Source: Urophycis tenuis
Taxonomy: Eukaryota > Chordata > Actinopteri > Gadiformes > Phycidae
Direction: 5' to 3'
NCBI GenBank assembly: GCA_036785325.1
Contig: JAXIVH010000031.1
Location: 589,001-653,000 of the forward strand
Length of the DNA: 64,000 nucleotides
The position numbers and the translations under genes are program-made. Each line of letters begins with the position of its first letter. The stretch's first letter is position 1. Below, piece by piece: positions 45,653 through 56,395 of this stretch. The notes beneath the pieces were generated by a model. It saw only the letters and a program-made list of their open reading frames with translations, made no database searches and was not told where the DNA came from.

Positions 45653-48221
45653 ATGTCTAATTGCACTTTTTGTGGGAAGTCAGTGAAGACATTCAGGGGT
45701 TATGTTCTTCATTGCAAACTTCATCGCAATGAACCACATTGTTTATTTAAGTGTTGGGGTGCCAGCTGTGGTAGGACATTTGTCAGTTATGGAGCGTTTA
45801 AGGCACATTTTTACCGCATTCATAACGTACCTGCTGCCCCAGTTACTGTTGGGGCGGTTGTTAATACCTACAGATGTCCAGCTGCGTTGTGTGAACACCA
45901 TTGTCAAGAGATCAAGGATCTGTTAGCACACTTGAAAGCTCACATTGTTGAAGGACGTGTAGTAGGTTGTCCAGTGACTGGATGCACAGGTGTTTTCAAT
46001 TTGAAATCTTCATTTACATCTCACATGTCACGGAAACACAGGGGGTTTTCAGATAGCCACATTAGTGATTTGCACAGAGACTGAATGAGGTAGACACAGA
46101 TGAAGGTGATATGGAGATAGCAGAAGATTTCAGGGATCTTTTTCTCAGAAATGTCAGTTTGTTTTATATGAAACTACAGGGTCAGTTTCTGCTACCTGCC
46201 TCGACCATTCAGAATATTGTCGAGGAGATGCAAAACATTCATGAGTTAGGTCAGACATATACCTTAAGTAAACTTAGTTCATTGCTGAAAAATGACACAG
46301 CCATGTCAGATGAGGACATCGCCAAAGTTTGTGAGTCTGTCAAAGGTTTTGATTTGTTTTCTGAATGTCACAAGGGGGCGATGAGGAACGCCTACTCAAG
46401 AACTCAGGCTTTCAAAAAAATGTTTAACTTTGTGGAACCTAAGAAATTGTTTTTAGGAAGAGATGAGAATCTGAGAGAAAGATTTGCCTATTATGTTCCA
46501 GTGAGAGAGACCTTGAAATGTTTGTTGGAGTCTGTGGCTGAGTTGTGCATCAGGAGCACACTCGGCTGAGACTCCAGCGGATGTCTTAAGTGACATTAGT
46601 GACGGTAACATATTTGAACGCAAAGACTTTTTTGTGGAAAACCCGTCTTGTTTAAAGTTAGTGCTATACCAGGATGCCTTTGAAGTTGTTAATCCTCTCG
46701 GCTCTGCAAAGAGAAAACATAAAGTACTAGCCGTTTATGTGTCTCTTGCTAATCTGCCACTTCATGTACGGTCTGACACCAACCACATGGCACTTGTTTT
46801 ATTGTGCAGAGAGAAAGATTTCAAGGAATTCGGTCATGCAAAGGTGTTCTCTGAATTACTAGGCGACTTGAAGGAATTGGAGGAGAATGGGATAGTAACA
46901 TCAGATACAACTGTAGTCAAAGGGACCTTGTATTGCATTGCCGGCGATAATTTGGGCTCGCATTGCATCGGTGGATTCACTGAAAATTTCAGTTGTTCAC
47001 AATATTTTTGTCGGTACTGTCTCATAACTCGATCTGAATTTCAGGGTGACGATCCGAATCGGTGTGGACCAGAGCGGACCATTGAGAGGTATGAGTCTGC
47101 CGTTGACCGCCTTCAAACTGAATGTATACCAGAAGGAGTGAAGTTCAGGTCAGTCTTCAACTCTTTAAATCACTTTCATGTTTGTCAGCCAGGTCTGCCG
47201 CCTTGTCTAGGCCATGACATTTTTGAAGGAATTTTGTCCTAGTGTCTAAGATATTTCATAAAGACAAAAAAATGGTTCACTTACTCCACTCTGAATCGGC
47301 GCATTAATCAGTTCAAATACTCTGGATCTGATGCTTCTACAAAACCGTGTGCAGTCAAGCATCTAGCACAGAAACTGTCAGGACAGGCCATACAGAATTG
47401 GAATTTTCTGAGGCTACTGCCCCTTGTAATTGGTGACCGAGTGAAAGACACAGCTGATGATGTTTGGATGCTGATTCTGCAGCATTGTGGACATGGTATG
47501 TGTTCAGAAAATTTCTGTGCCTCAGGTTGCATTTCTTGACGTCCTTATTCAAGATTATTTGGAGTCAAGAAAAGCTTTGTTCCCAAATGCCAAGCTGAAA
47601 CCCAAGCATCATTATTTAAGACATTATCCGGCACTCATTCTTAAATTCGGCCCCTTGATCAGACTCTGGACAATGAGATTCGAAAGCAAGCACAGTTATT
47701 TTAAAACTTGTGCAAGGAATTTAAAGAATTTCAAAAACCTCTGCTTCACTCTCTCTGAACGGCATCAAATGCTGCAGGCTTACCTCTCAGCAGGATCACT
47801 TGCCCAAGCTGTCCTGCAAATGAAAGACGGTTCCCCATTTTACCTGGCACTCTACAGTCAAGCCATTCAAGATGCAGTCAGGCAGTTTGGCTTCACTGAG
47901 ATCGATACAAGGGTCACAGTAGAAATGGCTTGTAAGGGAACATTGTACAAGAAAGGACAATTTGTTGTGACTGGCAATATGGATAATGTGGAGTTTGGTG
48001 AATTAGTGCTAATTTTGATAAGAAATGACACTGTTCATTTTCTTATGTCAATGTACATTGCTGAGTTCTTGCCTCACTTCCATATGTACTCCGTTAGGAA
48101 GGACAATGACAGGATGCACTGTCTGAACATCAGCGACCTAACTGATTTCTATCCATTACCATCTTACCACAAGGAAGGTTATCAATTGGTTCCATTGAAA
48201 CACAGTGTACTGTCACAATAA
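45653..48221 (+). pseudogene. C2H2-finger transposase of the CACTG element, frameshifted
   Basis: The ATG at 45653 opens four C2H2-like fingers (CTFCGKS..., CLFKCWGASCGRTF, YRCPAALCEHHC, VGCPVTGC). A frame change near 46070, another near 46560 and a third near 47485 break the frame, and a TAG at about 47240 interrupts it. Recognisable blocks are LVLYQDAFEVVNPLGS (region of the first catalytic aspartate), HKVLAVYVSLANLP, AGDNLGSHCIGGF, CRYC, FHVCQPGLPPCLGHDIFEG, LWTMRFESKHSYFK and LSERHQ. These define a transposase family widespread in fish and invertebrates. As it stands the copy cannot make a full protein. A splice acceptor lies only 60 bases after its end. Confidence 0.7.
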
Positions 48222-48286
48222 TAGATCTCTTTATTGTGTATCATTCTGGTGTAAACTAATCATAATTCACTTTTTTATTATTAGAA

Positions 48287-50597
48287 ATGGATGATTCAGA
48301 GCAAAATGACGTTCGGCATTCAATTACCAAGGTTTTGCCAGACCTCCCTGAGCCAATTCTAAACATTGTGGCGGAAACACTACAATCATTGGGGGTTGAG
48401 ACCCCTGAGGATTTTCAATTTGTACAGGAGGCTGATCTCGCATCAGTTTTACGACCGATACAAGCGAGACGATTGGTTGCTGCATGGAAACAGACCAGTA
48501 AGTACAAATCAACAGAATCTACTCTAACATATCAGGGTCCATTTACCATTTGTTCATTTAAAGGGTTTTTTGCATTTGTTTTTGTCTTTTGTCCTGGGAT
48601 ACAATCTAATCTTATACTTGCCCTTGATGGCTCTCCTTTTTTTTACCACATCTTCAAACAAATGATGGAATAATGACTTGTTTATCATCTGTTTGATATT
48701 TGATTTACAGTTATCATTAGCAAGTGAATGAATACATGGTACACAGATCACAAAAAAATAGGCTACATCCTTAATTTAATTCATTTTTGTGTTACAGTTC
48801 AGAGCCCTGAAACTCACAGCCAGTCAGCCGTCAGTCCTTCACCTCTCACCTCTCCTACCTCTACTCGCTCCTCACTATCAGCTTGCCCCTCACCCAGCAA
48901 TCTGATGAGAAATGTAGATTGGGTTGACGGCTTTCAGATTCCATGGGGGAAAGTTCCTGACGACTTGATGCAGTGCTTGGAGAGAGGAAAAAGGCCAAGC
49001 CCACGTTTGCGGCGAGAAATGATTCGAATTATTGTCTGTGCAATGATGAACACTTGCCCATCTCCCAGTAAAGTAGCAACTACAGAAGTTGCCAAAAAAA
49101 TTGTTGCCAAGTATCCACAATCCCTGAAAGACGTCATCGAAGGTGAGGTAGTGGGAGCTGGATACCACTCACTAGTAAAACAGCTACAGGCCCGCATTGA
49201 TAACGTGAAGCGGTCTACAACTCCGAAGATAAAGAGACGTAAAAGAGAATCAAGCGAGTATGACACCGATGAAATTCCACTTGAGCAAAGGGCGGTTGTT
49301 CAGGACACATATGGCTGCATAAAGTGGCATTTGAAGTCCATGCCGCTCAGTGAGACACTGGAAAGCCAACAGGAAAAGAAAGATAAAATGAAGGTGCTTC
49401 ATGCACAGCGTAACTTCAGTCCAGAAGAGGTCAAAAGTCTAATGGAGTGCACTTACTACTCACAACGTAAAGCAATAAACACAGGAAAAGATCTCCAATG
49501 CCTTCTGGAGGAATGGCCTTTTTTGTTTAGAGAAATTGGAATGGCGGCCCATTTCTTAGAGCTGACAGGGGTACCGCTTCAGGAGACATTCCTCAATAGT
49601 GTTGATAAGAAGGGAAAACGCCTTTTGGACTTCATGAAAACATTTGCAGACAAAAGCAAACAGATCTTTGAGACCTTAACAAAATTGAAATTTATGAGAG
49701 GATCATTGGAGCCGAGCTGCACAGGTGACCTGAAGGACATGGTGCTGCTTCTTCTCTCGTACTTTAATGAGAAAGAGGAGGACCTCTTCTGCTATGTCGA
49801 GGAGACATGCCTTGCAAGTGAAGTACACGTGGAAAGCTTGACACCATGCATCGTTGTGTGTGGTAAGTTTGTTCTGTTCTGTTATTGTACATCATTCAAA
49901 ACATTTGAATAACTCAAGAACTTGTAGGCCACACTGGGCCTACTGTGCACCACCTCTCACGAAACAAACTTTTTATAAAAGATCTGACCATGCTGAACAT
50001 GAATTTGAATGTTAACATTGAACATTTTGGTTGTGCTACCTTTTTCATCCCTTTGTGTTGAAAGGGATGACACTCAAATTCAATGTTAATATTCATATTC
50101 ATGTTCAGCAAAAAAAAAGTTTGTTTCATTGGAAGGTGGGTGCACGGGAAGGCTTGCGGCCTATTGTGTTTGCACTATTGAGTGGTAATAGCTGATGTGC
50201 TCTTCTTTGCAGGAATCTCGTGCTATACTGGAAGCAGGTTCATGCTAAGCATAGATGGCAAGATTGTCAACGACGAAATCTCTAACTTCGTATCAGCCAT
50301 CTGCTTAATGTTTGGGAGCTACTACTGCCTTAACATCCACTACCCAGTAGACCTAGGTTCCACACTCGAGCTTCTTCAGAGGTAAGTGTGCATGCAAATT
50401 TTTTCCTTTTTCTGTACATATTTAGAACAAATCAATAATTTGATTTATATGGTTGTTCACACAGGTGTTTCTTCAACATAAACCCAGAGAGAGGGACAAA
50501 AGTTGAAACAAAGAAGCACAAGAAACAACTGTCGGTAAACCCGAAGGTCCTCACCCTCATCGCTGACCTCGCTGACCACGAGTGGAGAGAGAATTAA
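48287..50597 (+). CDS. SAM-domain protein (SAMD3-like), intact, 4 exons, inside the CACTG element
   Basis: Exons are 48287-48497, 48798-49862, 50213-50381 and 50465-50597. All introns are GT-AG and the joins keep frame, giving 525 residues without a stop. Residues about 10-70 form a SAM-like helical domain (LPEPILNIVAETLQSLGVET, then RPIQARRLVAAWKQ). A serine/proline-rich linker follows. Then comes a conserved region seen in vertebrate SAMD3: WGKVPDDLMQCLERGKRPSP, TEVAKKIVAKYP, and LLEEWPFLFREIGMAAHFLE. The C-terminus is FNINPERGTKVETKKHKK. Its role is unknown; an accessory to transposition is inference. The ATG follows a possible acceptor (attattag), so an upstream leader exon, perhaps shared with the transposase gene, is possible. 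Confidence 0.75.
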
Positions 50598-51019
50598 AGA
50601 GGTATATTTTGTACATTTTGATGGCCTAACTTGTATCTTTTTGTCATTGCCCATGATTGCGTCTGTCGGCTTGCTTTCATTGGTTCGTCACTAAGCTGCA
50701 AGTTCCAGAAATCACTGTTCCTCCCCCTATGTGTGTGTTTAATTGCCGCTGCTTGGCCGGGAGAGATGAATTTGGACAGAGCCTTCTTAATGATAAGGCC
50801 CCAAAAGGGACTAGACATCCTGCCAGGATGTAGCCTTTCACCCAGACATGATCCAACCTAGAACCTCCTTTGGATCCGTGTGTCGCACATTAGTTCTCCA
50901 GCGCACATGCTTACTTGTATTAACCTATCTATATCTAATCTATTCTTTACTTGTAATTATAACTTTTATTTTACAGGGTTCTGTGTGTATGTCGCTTTGG
51001 ATAAAAGTGTCTGCCAAAT

Positions 51020-51110
51020 GCCTATTGTGCACATATTTAAAACAAATCACTAATTTGATTCATATTGTTGTTCACACAGGTGTTTCTTCAACTTCTGTCC
51101 CTCTCTCTGG
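51020..51110 (+). repeat. Partial duplicate of the last SAM-gene intron and exon
   Basis: catatttaaaacaaatcact, then gttgttcacacaggtgtttc repeats 50418-50480, which spans the acceptor of the fourth SAM-gene exon. Coding similarity ends after about 12 bases of exon. Confidence 0.75.
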
Positions 51111-51306
51111 AATACCCCTTCGTATGTGGTTTAGTGTTTAACCTGATAAAGTTAACTCAGAGTAAGTGGTAAACCTCCAAATAGAAGCGCCCTCTGGCTG
51201 CATTCTAGAAAAACACAGCCATTAGGCTCTTCTATTAGAAGGTTTACCACTTACTCTGAGTTAACTTAATCAGGCTAAACACTAAACCACGTACAAGGAA
51301 TACCCC
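51109..51306. mobile_element. Palindromic MITE nested in the CACTG element
   Basis: The arm at about 51132-51175 (ggtttagtgtttaacctgat, then gagtaagtggtaaacct) is inverted at about 51238-51292 with few changes. About 60 bases lie between. It encodes no protein. Confidence 0.7.
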
Positions 51307-51539
51307 CCCTGGGTTGATGTTGAAGCAAAGAAGACAATCAACAAAACAAAGTAACACACACATACTAGTTGTCCTAAGTTCATGCATACACACGCACACA
51401 AACACAATTTTTTTGAAAAACATGTAAAAGCCATGCCAGGTGTTGGTTAAAGTGTTTGGCTTTGTCAATAAGAAGTTTGTGTTTTTGTTTTAACAGTGTA
51501 ACAAAAATAATGGTAACCAACTGTATTTCCGCGGGTATT

Positions 51540-52090
51540 CAACTGCATTTTTTGCGGTAATATTCTGGCAACCACAGCTGCCGGTAATTCACTGTAGGTT
51601 GTCAAACTTTACAATAAAGTACTGTGATGTATGATACAGTTGTGTGTGTTTTTTTTTTTTGTGAAAGAATGTAATGAGATTAACAGAATATTGGGGGGGG
51701 GGGGGGGGGGGGGTTCACATTAATTTATCGTAAACAGCTTCACATTATTGAGGGGTTTTTTTTGCAGTAAAATACTATGATCTATGATACAGTTGTGACC
51801 TATTTATCACAGTAAAAGAATGTAAAGGGGTTTACAGAGTAAATATTTATTCACAGTAGTTTGCTGTAAACAGCTTTATATTATTGATGTTGTTATAGCA
51901 GGAAATTAAATTAAATTAAACAGGTTTACAATATACGTGTTTTTAATAGTAATATACCTTAAAAGCAACTTGTTTACACTGTAAAATTTACAGATGGGAA
52001 TATAATGTACCGTTATATCCTTTACATTGTCACCGTATTTCTTACAGTGAAGTTCTGGCAACCACAGCTGCCAGTATTTTACTGTAAATT
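51540..52090 (+). repeat. Subterminal direct repeats of the CACTG element
   Basis: ttctggcaaccacagctgcc occurs at about 51564 and again at about 52053. tgatacagttgtg occurs at about 51629 and again at about 51784. Transposases of CACTA elements bind such subterminal repeats. Confidence 0.65.
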
Positions 52091-52112
52091 TCACAGATTT
52101 TTTTTTACAGTG

Positions 52113-52450
52113 TATGGAGCGAGCAGACTGTAGCAAGATGGCCGCCATGTGCGGACGTTCGACTCTGTTGGCCAGTGACGCGGACAAGACATCTAGTCTT
52201 CTGTGTATATCTATGGTGTTTACGAGTGGAAACCGGAAAAGCAATCACCAGCGAATGTAGTTTGCGGACCAATAACAGCCAAAGCCGCTGCGTTGGGGTT
52301 GCGTTGCCTCGACGCGTGTCTAGGATTTTTGGGAGGTGCACGTCAGGCCCTTGCATTGGACGCAAGGGGGTCCGCAAGGACGTAAAGGGTCCGTAACCCA
52401 CCAGCGTTGCGTCAACGCGGAAGCATAAATGAAGCATAACCCAGCCTTTA
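52113..52450 (-). repeat. Interspersed repeat R1, copy 3
   Basis: Read on the minus strand it begins aaaggctgggttatgcttc and runs through ttccgcgttgacgcaacgct (shared with 3310) to the block shared with 37270-37355. It directly abuts the CACTG element. Confidence 0.65.
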
Positions 52451-52868
52451 CAGTAATGTTAAGTCTTCCCACTTTGAATGAATGTGTCACATTATCACAT
52501 TTCCCTGCACAATATCAGTGTACATTGCACATATTGTTAAACTTAATACTGTGAGAATTTGCACATTCCATGGTCATATTATGCACATTCATGAACATCT
52601 TAATTTTATTCTAAAACAGACATCCACTATATTCTTTAAATATTTTGTAAATAGTCCCATCAGCAAGGGTAATTCCTTTATTTTTGCTGTACATTGAAAA
52701 CATTTGGGGTTGACATCAAAATATATAAAAGATAGAAGAATATGAGACAAGAGATGAGTATTTCAGCTTCTATTTCCAGGTATTGACATCAAGATCTAGA
52801 CAGCACTTTTTGCATGAACCCACTAATTTGAGCAAATACTATTTGCCAAATAGGTGTTTTTTGTTGCC
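52451..52868. other. Unassigned intronic sequence
   Basis: No gene or element recognised. Confidence 0.4.
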
Positions 52869-53135
52869 CATTTACATTTACATTTAGGCCATTTAGGAGA
52901 CACTTTTATCCAAAGTGACTTACAAAGAGTACATTTGTCAGGTTAACCATTGCTAGTATACAACATCTCTGACTCAGTGCCCAGTTACAAAGAGTGATTA
53001 AAGTGCCAAGACGTACAACAAATAAGAGCATGAGGGTAGGGTTATGCAGGGTTCAGATGAAAAAGAGGGTCTTGAGTCTCTTCTGGAAGATTGGAGGGAC
53101 TCTGCAGTCCTGATGCCCAGGTGTGTCCTATTACA
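52869..53135 (+). repeat. Teleost interspersed repeat R2, copy 3
   Basis: Starts catttacatttaggccattt. It shares ttttatccaaagtgacttac and aagtgccaagacgtacaac with copy 1 but lacks about 60 bases of the middle. Confidence 0.7.
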
Positions 53136-53224
53136 TTGATTATTCAAACAATGAATCGCAATTTCAGCTTTGGGTTTTGCCAGTGCAGACTGCATTTTTA
53201 GTTAAAATTGTATACCCAAGACCA

Positions 53225-54065
53225 GAGAGCTGTCTATGGGAGAAAAGCAAGCAATCTTGAAGCTAAGAGAAGATGGAAATCAATCACAGCCATTGCACAA
53301 ACATTGGCTATACAGCCATTATTATACAACCATCAGAATGTCCTGAAATAGAAGAAAAAGCACTGGTGTATGTAGCAACAGACGTCAAACTGGTTGACCA
53401 ACCAAGGAAAACATCAGCAGTTCATGACAGAAACATTGTGAGAGCTGTAAAAAAAACCCTACAACTGTCAGTGGCATCCCCAACAACCCCCAGACTACAG
53501 AAGTGAAGGCATAACAATCCACCCTTTGCAGAAGACTGAGAACAATAGTACAGAGGCTACACCAGAAGATGCAAACCACTCATTTGCAATAATAACAGGA
53601 CGGCCAGATTAGAAATTGTCAAAAGAGCTCAAAGGCTCAAAGGTTCTGGGTTTATGGACTGATTAAACAAAGATTAGCCTCTACCAAAGCGATGGAAATG
53701 CTAATGTGTGGAGAAAAAATGGATCTGCTCATGATCCCAAACAGATAAGCTTATCTGTGAAACACGGTGGAGATAGTAATGTCATGGCTTGGGCTTGCAT
53801 GGCTTCTTCTAGGACGGGCTCATTGTTCTTCATTGATGATGTAACACATGATGGCAGCGGCAAAACTTTAAAGAAACTTTTAAGAGATGCAAGAAAACTG
53901 ATCAGGAGATTCTTAAGAGTTCATCAAGTGGAAGGTTTTAGATTGGCCAAATCAATCTCCAGACTGATCAGTCTCCTAGTTGAGCATGCATTTTACCTGC
54001 TAAAGAGGAGACTGAACAAATGCCTCAAAAGCTCGGAAAAGCATCACAAAAGAAGAATCCAATAA
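53225..54065 (+). pseudogene. Tc1-like transposase relic
   Basis: It begins with an N-terminal helix-turn-helix stretch (GEKQAILKLREDG). It continues over several frames to VWRKNGSAHDPKQ, then SVKHGGDSNVMAWACMASS, the region between the second and third catalytic residues of Tc1 transposases. Frameshifts and stops occur at about 53330, 53505 and 53680. It is dead and separate from the copies at 4190 and 6925. Confidence 0.65.
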
Positions 54066-54456
54066 TGTATTGATGTCAATGGGTCGCAGGCTTGATGTGG
54101 TTATTGCAAGCAAAGGTTTTTTTCCACAACATAGTAAGTGTAAGTAAGTATTATTCATTTCTAATCTATTTTAAGTAAATCTGTTCTGATACTATTGCTC
54201 ACCTAAAAATGTGGTGTTCCATCACCACATTTCCATCCAGACATGTGGACTCGAGTCACATGACTTGGACTCGAGTCAGACTCGAGTCATTATTTTAATG
54301 ACTTCAGACTCATAAAATTCGCCATAACTTGCGACTCGACTTGGACTTGAATACTATTCACTCGAGACTTGAATCGGACTTTGCCTCTTTGACTTGTAAT
54401 GACTTGACATGTCTCCAGTCAAAAAATAAATTTCCTGATCGTGGACCAAGACACGT

Positions 54457-55200
54457 AGGGCTGGGCGATTAATTGAATTTCGATTTCGATTACGATTTTG
54501 GCTTCCCTCGATCATTAAAACCGTAATAAAACGATCATTCTGCCACCCGCCGTGTTGTGTGTGGTAAATGGAGCGAACCCTTCTTTCTCCACCTACGCAC
54601 TCCGCTGCGCCCCGCCCCCGCCTGAAAACTTGCAAGATATGTCAAGCGACCGTACGGTCTGCACCTCAAGCGAATACGACCAATCTATATAACCACTTAA
54701 AGTCCGCACACAGAGTAATACAGGACCAAGCAATGAAGGAAAAAATGAAACGCTTCTCCACTCCTGCCACCGCAACACAATCCTCAATTAAGGAGACGCT
54801 ATACAATGCCACCCCATATCCACCCAGCTCCCGCAGGCATAAAGAAATAACGGATGCAATCGCATACATGATTGCCAAAGACATGTGCCCTATCAGCACC
54901 GTTAGCGACCCGGCGTTCAATAAACTGATAAACACATTGGACAAGCGGTATGTGTTACCATCACGTCACCATTTCAGTAGAATTGCGCTGCCTGCCCTTT
55001 ATGACGAATGTCGCGGAAAATTTGCAAGAGAAGTGTCAACAGCATTATATTTTGCCACCACAACGGACCTATGTTTGAGTCGCACCATCAAAAACATTTT
55101 TAGATTTTTTTTTTTTAATCAATGAATAATCGTCTTTAATAATCGCAATTACAATATCAATCAAAATGATTATCATTTTTGACATAATCGAGCAGCCCTA
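54457..55200 (+). mobile_element. Internally deleted hAT element
   Basis: Starts tagggctgggcgattaattg. It ends in the inverse, aatcgagcagccct, as in many hAT elements. The gene inside (54568-55125) is cut short by an internal deletion. No clear 8-bp target duplication was found. Confidence 0.6.
54568..55125 (+). pseudogene. BED-finger hAT transposase (ZBED-like), truncated
   Basis: The ATG opens an ORF of 185 codons. Residues about 18-50 form a BED-type finger: TCKICQATV, then TTNLYNHLKSAH. Then follow AIAYMIAKDMCPISTVSDPA, DKRYVLPSRHHFSRIALPAL and a TTDLCLSRT motif, the start of the catalytic region in ZBED1-like hAT transposases. After it the frame runs into T-rich terminal sequence and stops. 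The rest of the catalytic domain and the dimerisation domain are deleted, so it cannot act as a transposase. The finger could still bind DNA if expressed. Confidence 0.65.
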
Positions 55201-55429
55201 CCCCAGAGACTCATTCACTTCCGCGAGAAAAACAAAGAAACAAACTAAAAAAGCGGGACGGGCGGGCAGAGCCTGCTGGCCGATACCTGTAGAGACCTAT
55301 TTATATACAGTCTATGGTAGAGACATGTTACAGAAGTCGAGCGTCCGGTCTGCATGAGAAACATTTAGGGCATTTAGCAGACGCTTTTATCCAAAGCGAC
55401 TTAGGGGGTGTTCACACCAAGCGTTTTTT

Positions 55430-55593
55430 TTTTTTTAATGTTTAACACAACTTTTCCAGCTGTTCCTGCTTCCAGCGCTCCAGTAGAGCGTGTGTTCAGC
55501 CATGGGGGCATTATAATGCGTCCCCATCGCTCGCAGATGTCGGACACACTGCTATCCAGTTTAATTTTTTGCAAATGCAATTCTTCATGTTGA
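55430..55593 (+). pseudogene. hAT dimerisation-domain fragment
   Basis: The product contains VPASSAPVERVFSHGGIIMR, then PHRSQMSDTLLSSLIFCKCN. This is the C-terminal hAT dimerisation motif. It belongs to the outer element at 54235-56229 and not to the inner one. Everything upstream of it in the transposase is missing. Confidence 0.7.
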
Positions 55594-56254
55594 TCTCTCT
55601 CTGTCTGTCTCTCTCTTTCTGTCTCTCAAGCGCCTACCCCCAGCACCTTTCATTGTGTGTAGTCATGCTGCTTAATTGTTATGCAGATTAAACATTGTTT
55701 TATTGAAATATTAGGTTTCATTGTGATTTAAGCAACATGTTGACCTACTGTAACTGGCATCCACTGAAGCATCAATGCCAGTTACATGCATCCACACAGT
55801 TCATGCCTCACTAGTCAAGGCGCTTTACCAACTTTAGGATGACAGTGGTGCCTTCCGTGCTCATACATTTCTAACCCACCATTCACACACAATACTTTGA
55901 AGGTCTTTGGGCGCATGCGTATATACAGATATATAAAATATATGCATAGTTTAATCTGTATGTATAAAAAAAATACTGAAGATTAGGTTGATATGTTGAA
56001 ATTGTGATCGTTAGTCTGATAATGGCATTATTAAGTGAAGAGTACATGATGACTTGTTCAGGACTCGAAGAAGCTTGGGACTTGGACTTGGACTCGACTT
56101 GGCTTTGGTGTTACTTGGAATTGGACTCGACTTGCCCTTCTCTGTCTTTACTTGGGACTTGACTTGGACTTGACTGCTAAGACTTGGGACTTACTTGGGA
56201 CTTACCAAACAGTGACTTGGTCCCACCTCTGTTTCCATCCACCATCACCATTAG

Positions 56255-56395
56255 CTTTTCCAATAGTTTCAGAGGGGACTGTATATTTTACATATTATTC
56301 TTATTGTTAATGTTTCTATTTTTATATACCTATTAAAATTCCTTGCAGGTGTTAACCTTACTTGGCAATAAAGCAAATTCTGATTCTGATTCATC
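56255..56395 (+). mobile_element. Rex1-like LINE 3' end
   Basis: A T-rich stretch followed by cttggcaataaagcaaattc and repeated tgattc units. This is the end structure of the Rex1-like LINEs in the window. Confidence 0.45.

Larger units (their letters stand above)
44848..52112 (+). mobile_element. CACTG-ended EnSpm/CACTA-like transposon, two genes, 7.3 kb
   Basis: The left end is CACTGTAAAAAAAAGTCTGT. The right end, read inverted, is CACTGTAAAAAAAAATCTGT, so the termini match over about 20 bases. TA lies on both sides. CACTG/CACTA ends and a 2-3 bp duplication are features of the CMC (EnSpm) superfamily. Subterminal regions are rich in acagt/actgt motifs. Two genes lie inside on the plus strand: a C2H2-finger transposase (45653-48221, broken) and a SAM-domain gene (48287-50597, intact). 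A palindromic MITE is nested at 51109-51306, and a run of 21 G at 51693-51713. The superfamily call rests on ends and protein layout. Confidence 0.7.
54235..56229 (+). mobile_element. Degraded hAT element with nested hAT derivative
   Basis: Both flanks are made of actcgagtc/acttggact motifs in opposite sense. The right end reads cttggtcccacctctg, a frequent hAT terminus in teleosts; the left terminus (cagacatgtggactcgag) is decayed. Inside lie another hAT derivative (54457-55200), a short piece of R2-like sequence (55361-55403) and the transposase C-terminus (55430-55593). Confidence 0.6.

Noticed and set aside
51693..51713. Run of 21 G (and 21 C at 27418-27438) as a functional G-quadruplex
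   Set aside because: Long homopolymers are common length-variable or assembly-sensitive tracts; nothing nearby suggests function.
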